Part shown: piece after piece, positions 25,721 to 34,263 of the stretch | Numbering within the stretch: position 1 is the stretch's first letter | Layout of the letters: every line of letters starts with the position of its first letter | From: Streptomyces sp. NRRL S-350 | Lineage (GTDB): Bacteria; Actinomycetota; Actinomycetes; Streptomycetales; Streptomycetaceae | Assembly (NCBI RefSeq): GCF_000719705.1 | Contig: NZ_JOHO01000010.1 | Span: 62,001 to 126,000, forward strand | Length of the DNA stretch: 64,000 nucleotides | Reading direction: 5' to 3' | Notes under the pieces: generated by a model | The model's database searches: none | Told to the model about the DNA's origin: nothing | Seen by the model: only the letters and a program-made list of their open reading frames with translations | Made by a program: the position numbers and the translations under genes

Positions 25721-26845
25721 TCAGGCCGCCGCGGTGGTGAGCGCCGCGAGCTCGTCCACCACGGCGGTCAGCCGGCCGCGGCGGTGCAGCGCGTGCCGCT
25801 GGCGGTCGGCCCCGGTGCCGAGCCGGTGGATCCTGGTGAGGGCGCGCTCCACCTCGGTGAGGTCCCCGGTGGCGGCGAGGCCGGGCGCGGCCCGTTCGAG
25901 CAGGCGGTCCACGAGCGCGGCCATCGGGACGTGCCGGCCGGTGAACGGGTCGATCCCGTCAGCGGACAGGCCGAAGTGGGCCGCCTGCCAGTGGGCGGCG
26001 CCGACCAGACGGGCCGGGCACGCGGGCGCCGGACGACCGGCGCCGATCTCGTCGAGCAGGACGGTGGTGAGTCCGCGCAGCAGCGCGGCGAGGAGCAGAA
26101 CGGTCCGCAGATCGGCGTTGACGTCGGCGACCCGCACCTCGAGCGTCGGGACGTGTTCCGACGGCCGGGCGTACCAGTAGACCATCCTGCGGTCGAGCAG
26201 CACGCCGGACTCCACCAGGGAGGCCACCAGCGTCTCGTACTGCGCCTCGTCCAGCACCGGCGCCGGACCGACGGTCGGCCAGCGCGCCCACCGGACGGTG
26301 CGCCAGCTCGCGAAGCCGCTGTCCCGGCCCTCGGCGAACGGGGAGTTGACCGCGAGCGCCTGCACGACCGGCAGCCACGGGCGCAGGTGGTTGCCCAGTG
26401 CCAGGGCCTGGCCGCGGCTGACCGTCCCCAGGTGGACGTGACAGCCGCACATCGCGCCGCCGTAGCCGTCGACCACGTTGTCGTAGCGGGCGGCCATCGC
26501 CTGGTAGCGCGGATCGTCGGTGACCCGGCCGGGGCCCGGGGCGCTGAGCACCGGCGTGCCCGAGGCCACCAGCAGGCAGCCCGCCTCGGCGGCCGCGGCG
26601 GCGACCACGGAGCGCAGGCGGACGAGGTCGGCGCGCAGCTCCTCGAGCCGGGCGGCGGGCCGGGTGCACACCTCGACCTGGACGGGGAAGAACTCGGCCT
26701 GGACCTGGTCGCCCAGGACGGTCGAGGCGTCGGCGATGACCTGCGGCGCGCGGTCGGCGGGCAGTCGGGTGTGCCGGTCGACCAGCAGGAACTCCTCCTC
26801 GACCCCGAAGGTGAGCGGGTTCCGCTGGGCGCTGGGCCCGGGCAC
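25721..26845 (-). CDS. YbdK-type carboxylate-amine/glutamate-cysteine ligase
   Basis: 374 residues from a GTG at 26845. Family signatures: TFGVEEEFLLVD at the N-terminus, CGCHVHLGTVSRGQALALGN, WRTVRWARWPTVGPAP and TLEVRVADVNADLRTVLLLA. These are the ATP and metal ligands of the glutamate-cysteine ligase 2 family, which forms gamma-glutamyl amide bonds; the true substrate is often unknown in actinomycetes, which use mycothiol rather than glutathione. Translationally close to the PHP gene. Confidence 0.87.
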   Translation of the reverse strand: MPGPSAQRNPLTFGVEEEFLLVDRHTRLPADRAPQVIADASTVLGDQVQAEFFPVQVEVCTRPAARLEELRADLVRLRSVVAAAAAEAGCLLVASGTPVLSAPGPGRVTDDPRYQAMAARYDNVVDGYGGAMCGCHVHLGTVSRGQALALGNHLRPWLPVVQALAVNSPFAEGRDSGFASWRTVRWARWPTVGPAPVLDEAQYETLVASLVESGVLLDRRMVYWYARPSEHVPTLEVRVADVNADLRTVLLLAALLRGLTTVLLDEIGAGRPAPACPARLVGAAHWQAAHFGLSADGIDPFTGRHVPMAALVDRLLERAAPGLAATGDLTEVERALTRIHRLGTGADRQRHALHRRGRLTAVVDELAALTTAAA

Positions 26846-27220
26846 GGCGGCTCACCGCCCCGGAGCGGGCTCGGCGTGGACCGCCGGGCGGAGTGCGGAG
26901 CGGCTTTCCGCCGGGCGCGGCCGGCCGGGCGTGGGACTCGTCGGCGCAGCCGTGGCGGCCCGGGGGGTGACCGCGGTGCGGGGGCCCGGACGCGTGTGGT
27001 TCTGCATGACAGGCGTCTTGCCGGGCGGGCGCCGTCGAAACGTGCTCCGGCGGCCTTCCGGCCGGGGGACGCGGCGGCGTGTGGGCCGGGGCGCGGCGGG
27101 CAGGCGCGGGCCGTGCACGGCGACCAGGCGGCCCGCCCGGCGCCCCGGGACGGTCCTGCGGCGGTCCCGGGGCGGTCCCGCGGTGCCGTCGCGGCGCCGC
27201 CGGTGTCGGCGGGACCGCGG
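26846..27220. other. Gap upstream of ybdK-like gene, with a doubtful small reading frame
   Basis: 375 bp. On the minus strand an ATG at 27007 opens a 51-codon Pro/Arg/Ala-rich frame (starting MQNHTRPGPRTAV) that stops at 26852, only 6 nt before the ligase GTG. Its spacing would suit a leader peptide, but it lacks a ribosome site and any family, so I do not call it a gene. Nothing else is evident. Confidence 0.5.
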
Positions 27221-27544
27221 TCAGCGACCGAGCGCGTGGGCCAGCTCGCTCTTGTTCATCTTCGAACGGCCCTTGACGTTGCGGTGCTTGGCCTCGTTGT
27301 ACAACTGGTCGTAGGTGGGCCCCTGGGCGCCCTGGTGCGAGCGCTTCCCGCCGCGGTGGCCGGAGGACACGTCGTCGAGGGAGCTGCGGCTCGCGGTCTT
27401 GGACTCGCCGTGCCGGGCGCGCTCCTTGTTCACCGTCCGGGCGGCGATCTCCTCGGCCCGCTTCTCGCTCTCGCCCCGGTCGAGCGCGCTGTCCTTGATG
27501 TGCTCGTACTGGCGCTCCCGCTTGGGGCTGGATCCTCGGGGCAT
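27221..27544 (-). CDS. Small basic stress protein (annotated elsewhere as plasmid-stabilization-like)
   Basis: 107 residues, rich in Lys/Arg/Glu. N-terminal half ERQYEHIKDSALDRGESEKR and AEEIAARTVNKERARHGESK is helical and charged; the end, YNEAKHRNVKGRSKMNKSEL, resembles a Rho-N/SAP-type nucleic-acid-binding helix pair. Homologues are common in Streptomyces near SigB-dependent genes. A GTTT-N15-GGGTAA SigB-type promoter lies 43 nt upstream of its start. DNA binding in stress or dormancy is inferred; the plasmid-stabilization name has no support here. Confidence 0.85.
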   Translation of the reverse strand: MPRGSSPKRERQYEHIKDSALDRGESEKRAEEIAARTVNKERARHGESKTASRSSLDDVSSGHRGGKRSHQGAQGPTYDQLYNEAKHRNVKGRSKMNKSELAHALGR

Positions 27545-27586
27545 GGCTGCCCCTCCTCTCGCACGGTGGCTGTTGCGACGGCGCGG

Positions 27587-27611
27587 TTACCCGGACGAAC
27601 CATAAGAAAAC
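27587..27611 (-). promoter_or_regulatory. SigB-type promoter for the small basic protein
   Basis: On the minus strand GTTT, 15 bp, then GGGTAA matches the Streptomyces SigB consensus (GNNT-N14-16-GGGTA[ACT]). The -10 is 43 nt from the start codon. Back to back with a similar promoter for the sigma factor gene. Confidence 0.7.
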
Positions 27612-27622
27612 CCCCTAAACAT

Positions 27623-27647
27623 GAATCCACTATCGTATGTCGGGTAA
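27623..27647 (+). promoter_or_regulatory. SigB-type promoter for the sigma factor gene (autoregulation)
   Basis: GAAT, 15 bp, GGGTAA on the plus strand fits the SigB consensus. It lies in a rare AT-rich patch, 176 nt upstream of the sigma factor GTG, giving a long leader. Suggests positive autoregulation, as known for SigB-family factors. Confidence 0.65.
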
Positions 27648-27823
27648 AACAGATAGGGCAGCGGCCGAGAACCGATCCGGCCGCTCCAGCACCCGACCGG
27701 GTGCCACCGGGACCCGCGCTTGAAGAAGCCGGGCACAGGTCCTGGGGAAGAAGCCCCCGCGGAGTACGGACACCAGCCCGTACGCGCCGTCGGGCGGCTG
27801 CCCCGTCGCCCAGGAGAAGCCAC

Positions 27824-28744
27824 GTGTCCATCCGACTGGAAACCGCCCACCGCGACGCCGTCACACCTCCGAGCCGACCCCCCGACCTGCCGTCGGACCT
27901 GCCGCCCCGGCCCACCGAGGCCGAACTGCGCTCCATGGGGAAGGCCGAGGCCCGCGAGCTGAGCGACGCGCTGTTCGAGCGCCTCGCCGGCCTCGCCCGG
28001 GAGACCCACGCGTACAGCTACGTCCGCGGCACGATCATCGAGCTCAACATGCCGCTGGTACGGTTCATCGCCGCCCGCTTCCGGCACCGGGCCGAGGACA
28101 TGGACGACATTCTCCAGGTCGGCACCGTCGGGCTGATCAAGGCCGTCGACGGCTACGATCCGCACCGCGGCGTCGAGTTCGTCACCTACGCCATCCCGAC
28201 CATCATCGGCGAGATCAAACGGTTCTTCCGCGACACCTCGTGGCCGGTGCGAGTGCCCCGCAGCATGCAGGAGCTCTACCTCACCGTCGCGCGCGGCTCG
28301 GACAAGCTGGAGCAGGAACTCGGCCGGCTGCCGCAGCCCGAGGAGATCGCCGAGGGCCTGCACCTCACCGTCGAACAGGCCACCGAAGGGCTGATGGCGG
28401 GCCGGGTCTACCGCCCCAACTCGCTGGACGCGCTGCGCGAGCAGGACACCGACGAGAGCGGCAGCGCCCTGCTCGACCGGCTCGGCAGCTGCGACCCCGG
28501 CATCGAACTCGCCGACTTCCGCACCGCGGTGCGCCCGCTGCTGGCCGACCTGCCGCTGCGCGAGCAGACCGTGCTCAAGCTCCGGTTCTGGGACGGATGC
28601 ACGCAGTCGCAGATCGCCGAGCGGATCGGCGTCTCCCAGATGCATGTCTCCCGGCTGCTCACCGCAACCCTGGCGCAGCTGCGCCGACAGCTCGACGACC
28701 GCGACGCCCCCGGCTGGTCCGACGGCGCCGAGGCACCCGACTGA
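27824..28744 (+). CDS. SigB/SigF-family RNA polymerase sigma factor
   Basis: 306 residues from a GTG at 27824 with AGGAGAAG 7 nt upstream. Region 2 (about 75-145) has YSYVRGTIIELNMPLVRFIA, DILQVGTVGLIKAVDGYDPH and FVTYAIPTIIGEIKRFFRDT; region 3 VPRSMQELYLTV; region 4 ends TQSQIAERIGVSQMHVSRLL. This is a group 3 general-stress sigma factor like SigB, SigF or SigG. No anti-sigma gene is adjacent. SigB-type promoters flank it on both strands, so it probably drives itself and the divergent small basic protein. Confidence 0.94.
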   Translation: MSIRLETAHRDAVTPPSRPPDLPSDLPPRPTEAELRSMGKAEARELSDALFERLAGLARETHAYSYVRGTIIELNMPLVRFIAARFRHRAEDMDDILQVGTVGLIKAVDGYDPHRGVEFVTYAIPTIIGEIKRFFRDTSWPVRVPRSMQELYLTVARGSDKLEQELGRLPQPEEIAEGLHLTVEQATEGLMAGRVYRPNSLDALREQDTDESGSALLDRLGSCDPGIELADFRTAVRPLLADLPLREQTVLKLRFWDGCTQSQIAERIGVSQMHVSRLLTATLAQLRRQLDDRDAPGWSDGAEAPD

Positions 28745-28861
28745 GCCGCCGGGCGGCGCGAAGCCCGTACGCACCACAAGCACCCTCCCCCGCGAATCCT
28801 GCTCGCGTGCCGCACGCCCGTGCGCACCCCCGCCCTGCCGGGCCGACCGAAGGAGACCTCC

Positions 28862-29539
28862 TTGACCACGACTGCGGCGGCGCTGTTCGACGTCGACGGC
28901 ACCCTGCTCGACACGACGTACTTCCACGCCCTCGCCTGGTGGGAGGCCCTGCGCCAGTACGACCGCACGGTGCCCGCGGCCCGGGCCCACCGGGCGGTCG
29001 GCATGGGCGCCGACCAACTGCTCGACCACCTGCTCGGCGACGACCGCGACCGCGGCGACGACGAGGCGATCACGGCCGCCCACGACGCGATCTACGCGAC
29101 CTACTGGCCCGTGATCACACCCCTGCCGGGCGCCGCCGACCTCCTGCGCGCCTGCGCCGCCACGGGGCGGCGGATCGTACTGGCCAGCTCCGCCTCGGAA
29201 CGCGAACTCGCCGTGCTGCGCCGGGTCCTGGACGCCGACGACGTGATCGCGGCCGCCACCACCGCCGACGACGTGGCCGCGACCAAGCCCGCGCCGGACC
29301 TCGTCCGGGCCGCCCTGGACCTGGCGGGCGCGGCCCCGGAGGACACCGTCTTCGTCGGCGACACGGTCTGGGACGTCGTCGCCGCGGGCCGGGCCGGGGT
29401 GCGCTGCGTCGCCGTGGAGAGCGGCGGCTTCTCCGCCCAGGAACTCCTCGGCGCGGGCGCCGCCGAGGTCCACCGCGACACCGCCGAACTGCTGGCCGAG
29501 CTGGACCGCAGCCTGCTCGTGCACCGGCCCGGGGCGTGA
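28862..29539 (+). CDS. HAD-family phosphatase (phosphoglycolate phosphatase-like)
   Basis: 225 residues from a TTG at 28862, chosen because GAAGGAG lies 7 nt upstream; a GTG at 28820 would have no ribosome site. Motif I is DVDGTLLD, motif II is LASSA, the motif III Lys is in ATKPAPD, and motif IV is VFVGDTVWDV. All catalytic residues are present. A helical cap sits between motifs I and II. Substrate unknown; it follows the sigma factor in the same direction. Confidence 0.88.
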   Translation: MTTTAAALFDVDGTLLDTTYFHALAWWEALRQYDRTVPAARAHRAVGMGADQLLDHLLGDDRDRGDDEAITAAHDAIYATYWPVITPLPGAADLLRACAATGRRIVLASSASERELAVLRRVLDADDVIAAATTADDVAATKPAPDLVRAALDLAGAAPEDTVFVGDTVWDVVAAGRAGVRCVAVESGGFSAQELLGAGAAEVHRDTAELLAELDRSLLVHRPGA

Positions 29540-29663
29540 CGGCCGCCGCTCCCGGCTCGTCGGCCTGCGCCCGCCGCGGGCCTCCGGTCGCGTTAGCTTC
29601 CGCCCGTCGCGGGCATCCGCTCCGACGGGTCAAGGGCAGACGCGCTGCGAGGAGGCTGACGGC

Positions 29664-30764
29664 ATGGACGGTCGGGAACAGGCGGCACCGCTCGGCGAAG
29701 GGCAGCCGGGGCGGGTGCGGGACCGGGGAGAACGGCCGGGGCGGCCGCGGGATCCGGAGGAGCCGGCGGTGGGCGGGCGGCCCGCCGCGCGCGGGCCGCT
29801 GTCGGCGGCGGTGCTCGCACTGGTGACCGCCGGACCGCCCGGCTCCGGGCGGCTGCCCGACCCGCTCCCGCCCCTCGACGACCCGTGGGGCGAGGATCAC
29901 CAGCTCGCCCTGTACCTGTGCTACGAACTCCACGACCGGGGCCTGCCGGGCGTCGACCCCGGCTGGGAGTGGGATCCCGAACTCCTACGGCTACGGCGGG
30001 CGTTGGAGCAGCCCTTCCTCGCCGCCGTCCGCGCCGAGGCGGAGCCGGTGCCACCCCTGGGGGAGGCGCTGGAAGGCCTGCTGACACAGCCGCCCGACGG
30101 CACCGGCCCCTCGTACTTCCTGCTGGCCGAAGGCGACCGCCGGCACGCCCGCGAGTACCTCGTGCACCGCTCGCTCTACCACCTCAAGGAAGCGGACCCG
30201 CAGCTGTGGATGCTGCCGAGGATCCACGGGCCCGCGCAGGCCGTGCTGATGGCGGTCACGTACGACGAGTACGGCGCCGGGCGGCCGGAGCGGGCCCACT
30301 CCCTGCTGTTCGCCCGGATGATGACCGCCTTCGGCCTGGACCCGGGCTACCGGCACTACGTCGACCTGGTGCCCGCGCCGTCCCTGGCCGTGGTCAACCT
30401 GATGATGCTCTTCGGCCTGCACCGGGCGCTGCGCGGCGCCGCGGTCGGGCAGTTCGCCACCATCGAGATCACCTCCTCACCCGGCTCCGCCCGCCTGGCC
30501 AAGGCCCTGGAACGGCTCGGCGGCGGCCCGGACGGCACCCTGTTCTACCGCGAGCACGTCGAGGCGGACGCCGTCCACGAGCAACTGGTGCGCCGCGGGG
30601 TCATCGAGGAACTGGTCGCCGCCGAGCCCGAGGCCGCCGCCGACGTGGCGTTCGGCATCGCCGCCGCCGAGGTGGTCGGCGGCCGCTTCGCGGACCACCT
30701 GCTCGACCACTGGCGGGCCGGGCGCACGTCCCTGCGCTCACCCCTGCCCGACGACCCGGCCTGA
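29664..30764 (+). CDS. Iron-containing redox enzyme (heme-oxygenase-like fold)
   Basis: 366 residues from the ATG at 29664, preceded by GAGGAGG. The first 45 residues are disordered Arg/Pro/Gly. The remainder matches the iron-containing redox family: LALYLCYELHDRG, LVHRSLYHLKEADPQLWMLP, VTYDEYGAGRPERAHSLLF and FYREHVEADAVHEQLVRR, supplying Glu/His residues for a diiron site in a TenA/heme-oxygenase-like helical bundle. Such enzymes oxidise or cleave small substrates. Its 3' end overlaps the convergent CDGSH gene by 27 bp. Confidence 0.85.
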   Translation: MDGREQAAPLGEGQPGRVRDRGERPGRPRDPEEPAVGGRPAARGPLSAAVLALVTAGPPGSGRLPDPLPPLDDPWGEDHQLALYLCYELHDRGLPGVDPGWEWDPELLRLRRALEQPFLAAVRAEAEPVPPLGEALEGLLTQPPDGTGPSYFLLAEGDRRHAREYLVHRSLYHLKEADPQLWMLPRIHGPAQAVLMAVTYDEYGAGRPERAHSLLFARMMTAFGLDPGYRHYVDLVPAPSLAVVNLMMLFGLHRALRGAAVGQFATIEITSSPGSARLAKALERLGGGPDGTLFYREHVEADAVHEQLVRRGVIEELVAAEPEAAADVAFGIAAAEVVGGRFADHLLDHWRAGRTSLRSPLPDDPA

Positions 30765-30998
30765 GCCGGGCGCCGGCCGCCCGCGCCTGCGGTGGCTGGT
30801 GTCGCAGAACGGGTAGGTGCGGCTCCGGCGGCACGCGCACAGCGCCACCACCGGGCGTTCGGAGAGCCGCACCGAGCCGTCCGGCAGGACCACCTCCACC
30901 GGCCCCTCGACCAGCAGCGGACCGTCCGGGACGACGACCACCCGGGTCGCTTCCCGGCCGACCACCGGCGGTGTGTCCCGGTCAGCGTTCGCGGACAC
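30738..30998 (-). CDS. CDGSH iron-sulfur protein
   Basis: 86 residues. The cluster-binding motif is CACRRSRTYPFCDTSH with Cys54, Cys56, Cys65 and His69; the usual CDG-S-H is CDT-S-H here, a Gly to Thr change. Three Cys and one His hold a [2Fe-2S] cluster in such soluble mitoNEET-like proteins, which pass electrons or clusters. It starts inside the 3' end of the upstream methyltransferase (17-nt overlap) and ends inside the convergent redox gene. Confidence 0.85.
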   Translation of the reverse strand: MSANADRDTPPVVGREATRVVVVPDGPLLVEGPVEVVLPDGSVRLSERPVVALCACRRSRTYPFCDTSHRRRGRPAPGSGRVVGQG

Positions 30999-31647
30999 CG
31001 CGCACCACCACCAGTTCCTCCTCGCGCTCGCCCGGCCGGATCAGCCCGCGCCGTTCGAACAGCGCGGCCCGCGCCGTCATCACCGGCCCGAAGGACTGCC
31101 GCCGGCGCGCCGCCACGCTCGTGCGCAGCCCGGCCGCGCGCAACAGCCGGAGCGTGGCCGGGACGTCCGCGAGCGAGGACTGCACGAGCAGCAGCACGCC
31201 CCCGTCGGCGAGCAGGCCCGGGGCCGTCCGGCAGATCCGGTCCAGGACCAGCCGCCCGTCCGGCCCGGCGTCCCACGCCAGGGCGGCGCCGCGGCCGGCC
31301 GCCTGCGCGGCGGGGGTGGCGGGATCGACGGGGACGTACGGGGGATTGGCGGTGATCAGGTCGAACCGGCCGTCGGCCACCGGGGTCAGCAGGTCGCCCC
31401 GGCGCAGCCGGATCCGGCGGTGGTGCAGACGGGCGTTGAGCCAGGCGGTCGCGACGGCACGGGCGGACAGGTCCACCGCGGTGACCCGCGCTCCCGTCCG
31501 GGCCGCTTCGAGGGCGACGGCGCCCGTCCCGGTGCACAGGTCGAGGACCCGGCCGGAGGCGTCCAGCCGCTCCCGGCGCACGCACGAGGCCAGGAGCCGG
31601 GTGTCGCCCTGCGGCGGGTACACCCCGGGGGGTCGGATCAGCAGCAT
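30982..31647 (-). CDS. HemK2/PrmC-like class I methyltransferase
   Basis: 221 residues from the ATG at 31647, with AAGGGG upstream; an earlier start at 31776 adds only low-complexity Arg/Gly/Pro. Motifs: VYPPQGDTRLLASCV, SAM loop VLDLCTGTGAVALEA and the substrate motif NPPYVP of N6-adenine or Gln-N5 methylases. Actinobacterial members are often annotated HemK2/MTQ2-like. It overlaps the CDGSH gene, so the two are co-translated. Substrate (release factor, nucleic acid or small molecule) not determinable. Confidence 0.87.
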   Translation of the reverse strand: MLLIRPPGVYPPQGDTRLLASCVRRERLDASGRVLDLCTGTGAVALEAARTGARVTAVDLSARAVATAWLNARLHHRRIRLRRGDLLTPVADGRFDLITANPPYVPVDPATPAAQAAGRGAALAWDAGPDGRLVLDRICRTAPGLLADGGVLLLVQSSLADVPATLRLLRAAGLRTSVAARRRQSFGPVMTARAALFERRGLIRPGEREEELVVVRGVRER

Positions 31648-31879
31648 GTCGTGCCCCTTCCGGCCCGGCCGGGTCCTGGTGCGGCCCGGCCTCGTTCGGG
31701 ACCGCCCCTTCCGGGACGGACCCGCCGGACACGCGGCTCCCCGGTCCGGCACCGGTGTTGCGGCGCGCCGGCGCACGGCGGCAGATCGGGGGCGGCGGCG
31801 GTCATGGCTCCTCCTGGACGGTCCCCGGGCGGTTGCCCCCGGTCGTGGTGGCGAAACGCCGCGCCCCGGCGGGTGCCGG

Positions 31880-32767
31880 TCAGCCGGCTCCCGGCAGTCG
31901 CACCTCCAGGTGGCCCGAGAGCACCCGGGACTCCAGCACCGGTTGCGGCGCGGTCGCCGGACCGTGCACCACCTCGCCGTCCCGGAGCCGGAACTCGCTG
32001 CCGTGCCACGGGCAGCGCAGGCAACCGTCGACGACGGTGCCTTCGGAGAGCGGCCCGGACAGGTGACTGCAGCGCTCGGCCAGCACGTGGCACTGCTCCC
32101 CGTCCCGGACGACGACCAGGGCCAGCTCGCCGGTCGTCCGGCGCACGGGCCGACCGTCCGGGAAGTCCTCCAGCGGGCCGAGCCCGACCCAGTCCGCCGG
32201 TGCCAGCCGGGGGACGGCGGCGGCCCGGTCGGGGCCGGCGGCCTGCCGGTAGGCCAGGTGGCCCCCGAGCGCCGCCCCGACCGAGACGGCGGTCAACCCG
32301 GCCAGGCCGAGCAGCCTGCCCCGGGCCCGGTGTCCCCGGCAGCGGGCCAGCAGCGATGCCGCGTACAGCAGCACCCCGGTGGTGTTGGAGAGCGCGTGCA
32401 CCAGACCGGTGCGGCGGCGCGGCGGATCGAGCCGGGCCCAGTCCACCCAGCCGGTGAGCGCGGCGGGCCCGGCGGCCAGCAGCCCGGCCGCCACCAGGGC
32501 GCTCGCCGACCGGCGCCCACCCGGGGTGAAGTCCAGCAGGGCGGCCGACGTCCAGCAGCCGAGCGGGAACTGGACCAGGGCCGGGTGGAGCGGATGGCCG
32601 AGCCACACGCCGTGCAGGGCGTCGCGGTACGGGCCGAGCGGCAGGGCCTCGGCGGCGTCGGCGAGCGGCTGGCCCGGGGCGTCGAGGAAGTCCCAGTGCT
32701 CGGGTGCGTCCAGGGCGCGGCGCAGGCGGCGGGACCAGCTTTGGCTGTGCAGGCGTGAGATGTCCAT
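31880..32767 (-). CDS. DUF2231 membrane domain fused to Rieske [2Fe-2S] domain
   Basis: 295 residues. The N-terminal 30 residues are amphipathic; DUF2231 spans about 45-175 with WLGHPLHPALVQFPLGCWTS and four hydrophobic segments. The Rieske domain at 190-292 has cluster ligands CSHLSG (Cys233, His235) and CPWHG (Cys252, His255). A membrane-tethered electron-transfer protein. Neighbours (CDGSH, diiron-type enzyme, hemerythrin, Mo-oxidoreductase) suggest a redox neighbourhood. Partner unknown. Confidence 0.9.
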   Translation of the reverse strand: MDISRLHSQSWSRRLRRALDAPEHWDFLDAPGQPLADAAEALPLGPYRDALHGVWLGHPLHPALVQFPLGCWTSAALLDFTPGGRRSASALVAAGLLAAGPAALTGWVDWARLDPPRRRTGLVHALSNTTGVLLYAASLLARCRGHRARGRLLGLAGLTAVSVGAALGGHLAYRQAAGPDRAAAVPRLAPADWVGLGPLEDFPDGRPVRRTTGELALVVVRDGEQCHVLAERCSHLSGPLSEGTVVDGCLRCPWHGSEFRLRDGEVVHGPATAPQPVLESRVLSGHLEVRLPGAG

Positions 32768-32922
32768 ACCGGGCGGCTAGCCGGACACCGGCGCGCCAAA
32801 CCACGCGTCCGGGTGAGCCGGGGCCCGGCCGGCGCCCCGGCGGGACGGTTACGCCGGCACCAGGCGGGCAGACGCGCGGACGGCCGGGAAGCGCCCGGTC
32901 GGTACCCAGCGAGGAGGCTCGG

Positions 32923-33381
32923 ATGAGCATCGTGAAGGAGTCGGTCGACGTCGACGTCCCGCTGCACACCGCCTACAACCAGTGGACCCAGTTCGAGGAG
33001 TTCCCGCGCTTCATGGAGGGCGTCGACTCGGTGACCCAGGTGGACGACACCCACAACCACTGGCGCACCAGCATCGGCGGTGTCACCCGCGAGTTCGACA
33101 CCGAGATCGTCGACCAGCTGCCCGACGAGCGGATCGCCTGGCGGACCACCGACGGCGAGGTGGACCAGAAGGGCGTCGTGACCTTCCAGCGGCTCGACGA
33201 GAACCACACCCGGGTCAACATGGCCATCGACTTCCGGCCCGGGGGCATGGTCGAGAAGGCCGGTGACGCGATGGGCATGGTCGACCGGAGGGTCAAGGGG
33301 GACCTGAAGCGGTTCAAGGAGTTCATCGAGGAGCGCGGCCGGGAGGAAGGCGGCTGGCGGGGCAGGGTCAGCCCGGGCTGA
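32923..33381 (+). CDS. SRPBCC-family (polyketide cyclase-like) protein
   Basis: 152 residues from the ATG at 32923, with GAGGAGG 7 nt upstream. START/Bet v1-like fold: SVDVDVPLHTAYNQWTQFEE, FPRFMEGVDSVTQVDD, QLPDERIAWRTTDGEVDQKG and a C-terminal amphipathic helix DLKRFKEFIEER. Streptomyces has many such cytoplasmic stress-linked SRPBCC proteins; the ligand is unknown. Divergent from the DUF2231-Rieske gene. Confidence 0.9.
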   Translation: MSIVKESVDVDVPLHTAYNQWTQFEEFPRFMEGVDSVTQVDDTHNHWRTSIGGVTREFDTEIVDQLPDERIAWRTTDGEVDQKGVVTFQRLDENHTRVNMAIDFRPGGMVEKAGDAMGMVDRRVKGDLKRFKEFIEERGREEGGWRGRVSPG

Positions 33382-33418
33382 CCCCTCCGCCGGAGCCCCC
33401 GAGCCCGGTTCGACCCGT

Positions 33419-33449
33419 CGGCCCCCCAGCCCGACCGGGCGGGGGGCCG
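33419..33449. terminator. Terminator between SRPBCC and GmhB-like genes
   Basis: CGGCCCCCC and GGGGGGCCG form a 9-bp stem, with an inner GCCC/GGGC extension. It sits between convergent gene ends. Confidence 0.65.
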
Positions 33450-33539
33450 ATGCGTGCCCGCGGCCGTCGGCGCGCACGGGCCGACGGACCGGCGCGGGGC
33501 CGTCCTGGCGGGCCGGTGCTGCGCGGCGGAGGGGGGAGC

Positions 33540-34202
33540 TCAGCGCCGGAGCACGAGCTCGGCGGCCTGCTCGGGCCCGTCCGCGGTCCGGCAGGTGGTC
33601 AGGGTGCAGGGCGGGCACCCGGTCGTCGTCGGCGCCGCCGCCTCGGGCACGCGGATCGCGTGCGCGCCGGCCGCCAGGGCGGCGCCGATCACCGCGTCGC
33701 TGCAGCCGATCACCGTGACCCTCGCGGGCGGCAGGCCGAGCGCCCGGCAGGCCGCCGTCACCAGCGTCGGGGCCGGCATCCGGCAGGGGCAGCCCTGGTG
33801 TGGGCCGTGCGGGCAGACCGCCCAGACGTCGAGCGGGCCCAGCAGCGCCTCCGCCCGGGACTGGACGGCCTCGACCTGGCCCGGCCCGAGCAGGCCGCGG
33901 GCGACGCCCGGCTGGTTGCTCACCACACCGAGCGCGAAACCGGCCGCGCGCAGCGCCGCGAGCGCCGCCCGGACACCCGCCATCGGGCGGACCATCGCGG
34001 GGTCGCCGTTGCAGGTGACGTCCTGGAGGAGCGTCCCGTCGCGGCCGAACAGCACGACCCCCGCCGGGAGACCGGCGGCGGCCCCGCCGGGCCGGACGAA
34101 CAGCCACGGCCCGGGCCGGTCGTGCGGACCGGGCGGCTGGGACTGCGGACCGGACGGCTGGGACTGCGGAACGGTCGGTACGGGCTCTGCGAGGTACGCC
34201 AT
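33540..34202 (-). CDS. GmhB-like HAD-IIIA protein with lost catalytic residues
   Basis: 220 residues from the ATG at 34202. The D-glycero-D-manno-heptose-1,7-bisphosphatase-like fold is recognisable: VVSNQPGVARGL, DVWAVCPHGPHQGCPCR (zinc Cys130, His132, Cys138, Cys140), APTLVTAACRALGLPPARV. But the nucleophile Asp is Gly53 (LFGRDGTLL), the CRKPAP Lys is Met142, and the motif IV Asp is Cys167 (VIGCSDAV). Such a protein should not form the aspartyl-phosphate. The N-terminus holds PQSQPSG/PQSQPPG repeats. Either a decaying gene or a pseudoenzyme that kept its zinc site. Confidence 0.75.
   Translation of the reverse strand: MAYLAEPVPTVPQSQPSGPQSQPPGPHDRPGPWLFVRPGGAAAGLPAGVVLFGRDGTLLQDVTCNGDPAMVRPMAGVRAALAALRAAGFALGVVSNQPGVARGLLGPGQVEAVQSRAEALLGPLDVWAVCPHGPHQGCPCRMPAPTLVTAACRALGLPPARVTVIGCSDAVIGAALAAGAHAIRVPEAAAPTTTGCPPCTLTTCRTADGPEQAAELVLRR
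34124..34178. repeat. 21-bp tandem repeat at the 5' end of the GmhB-like gene
   Basis: About 2.6 copies with period 21 (GCGGACC at 34124 and 34145, GCGGAAC at 34166). In frame it encodes PQSQPSG-like heptads, a disordered N-terminal extension. Confidence 0.8.
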
Positions 34203-34263
34203 GCCCCTGCGGCTTGCCGCCGCGAGCCGTGCCAAACAGGCGAGCCGTGCCGAACATGGGACT

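Noticed and set aside
26852..27007. 51-residue leader peptide upstream of the YbdK-like gene
   Set aside because: Well spaced but without ribosome site or conservation evidence; left as a note in the gap entry.
27221..27544. Plasmid stabilization or toxin-antitoxin protein
   Set aside because: No partner gene and no ParE/RelE or AbrB features; sequence and SigB-type promoter suggest a stress protein.
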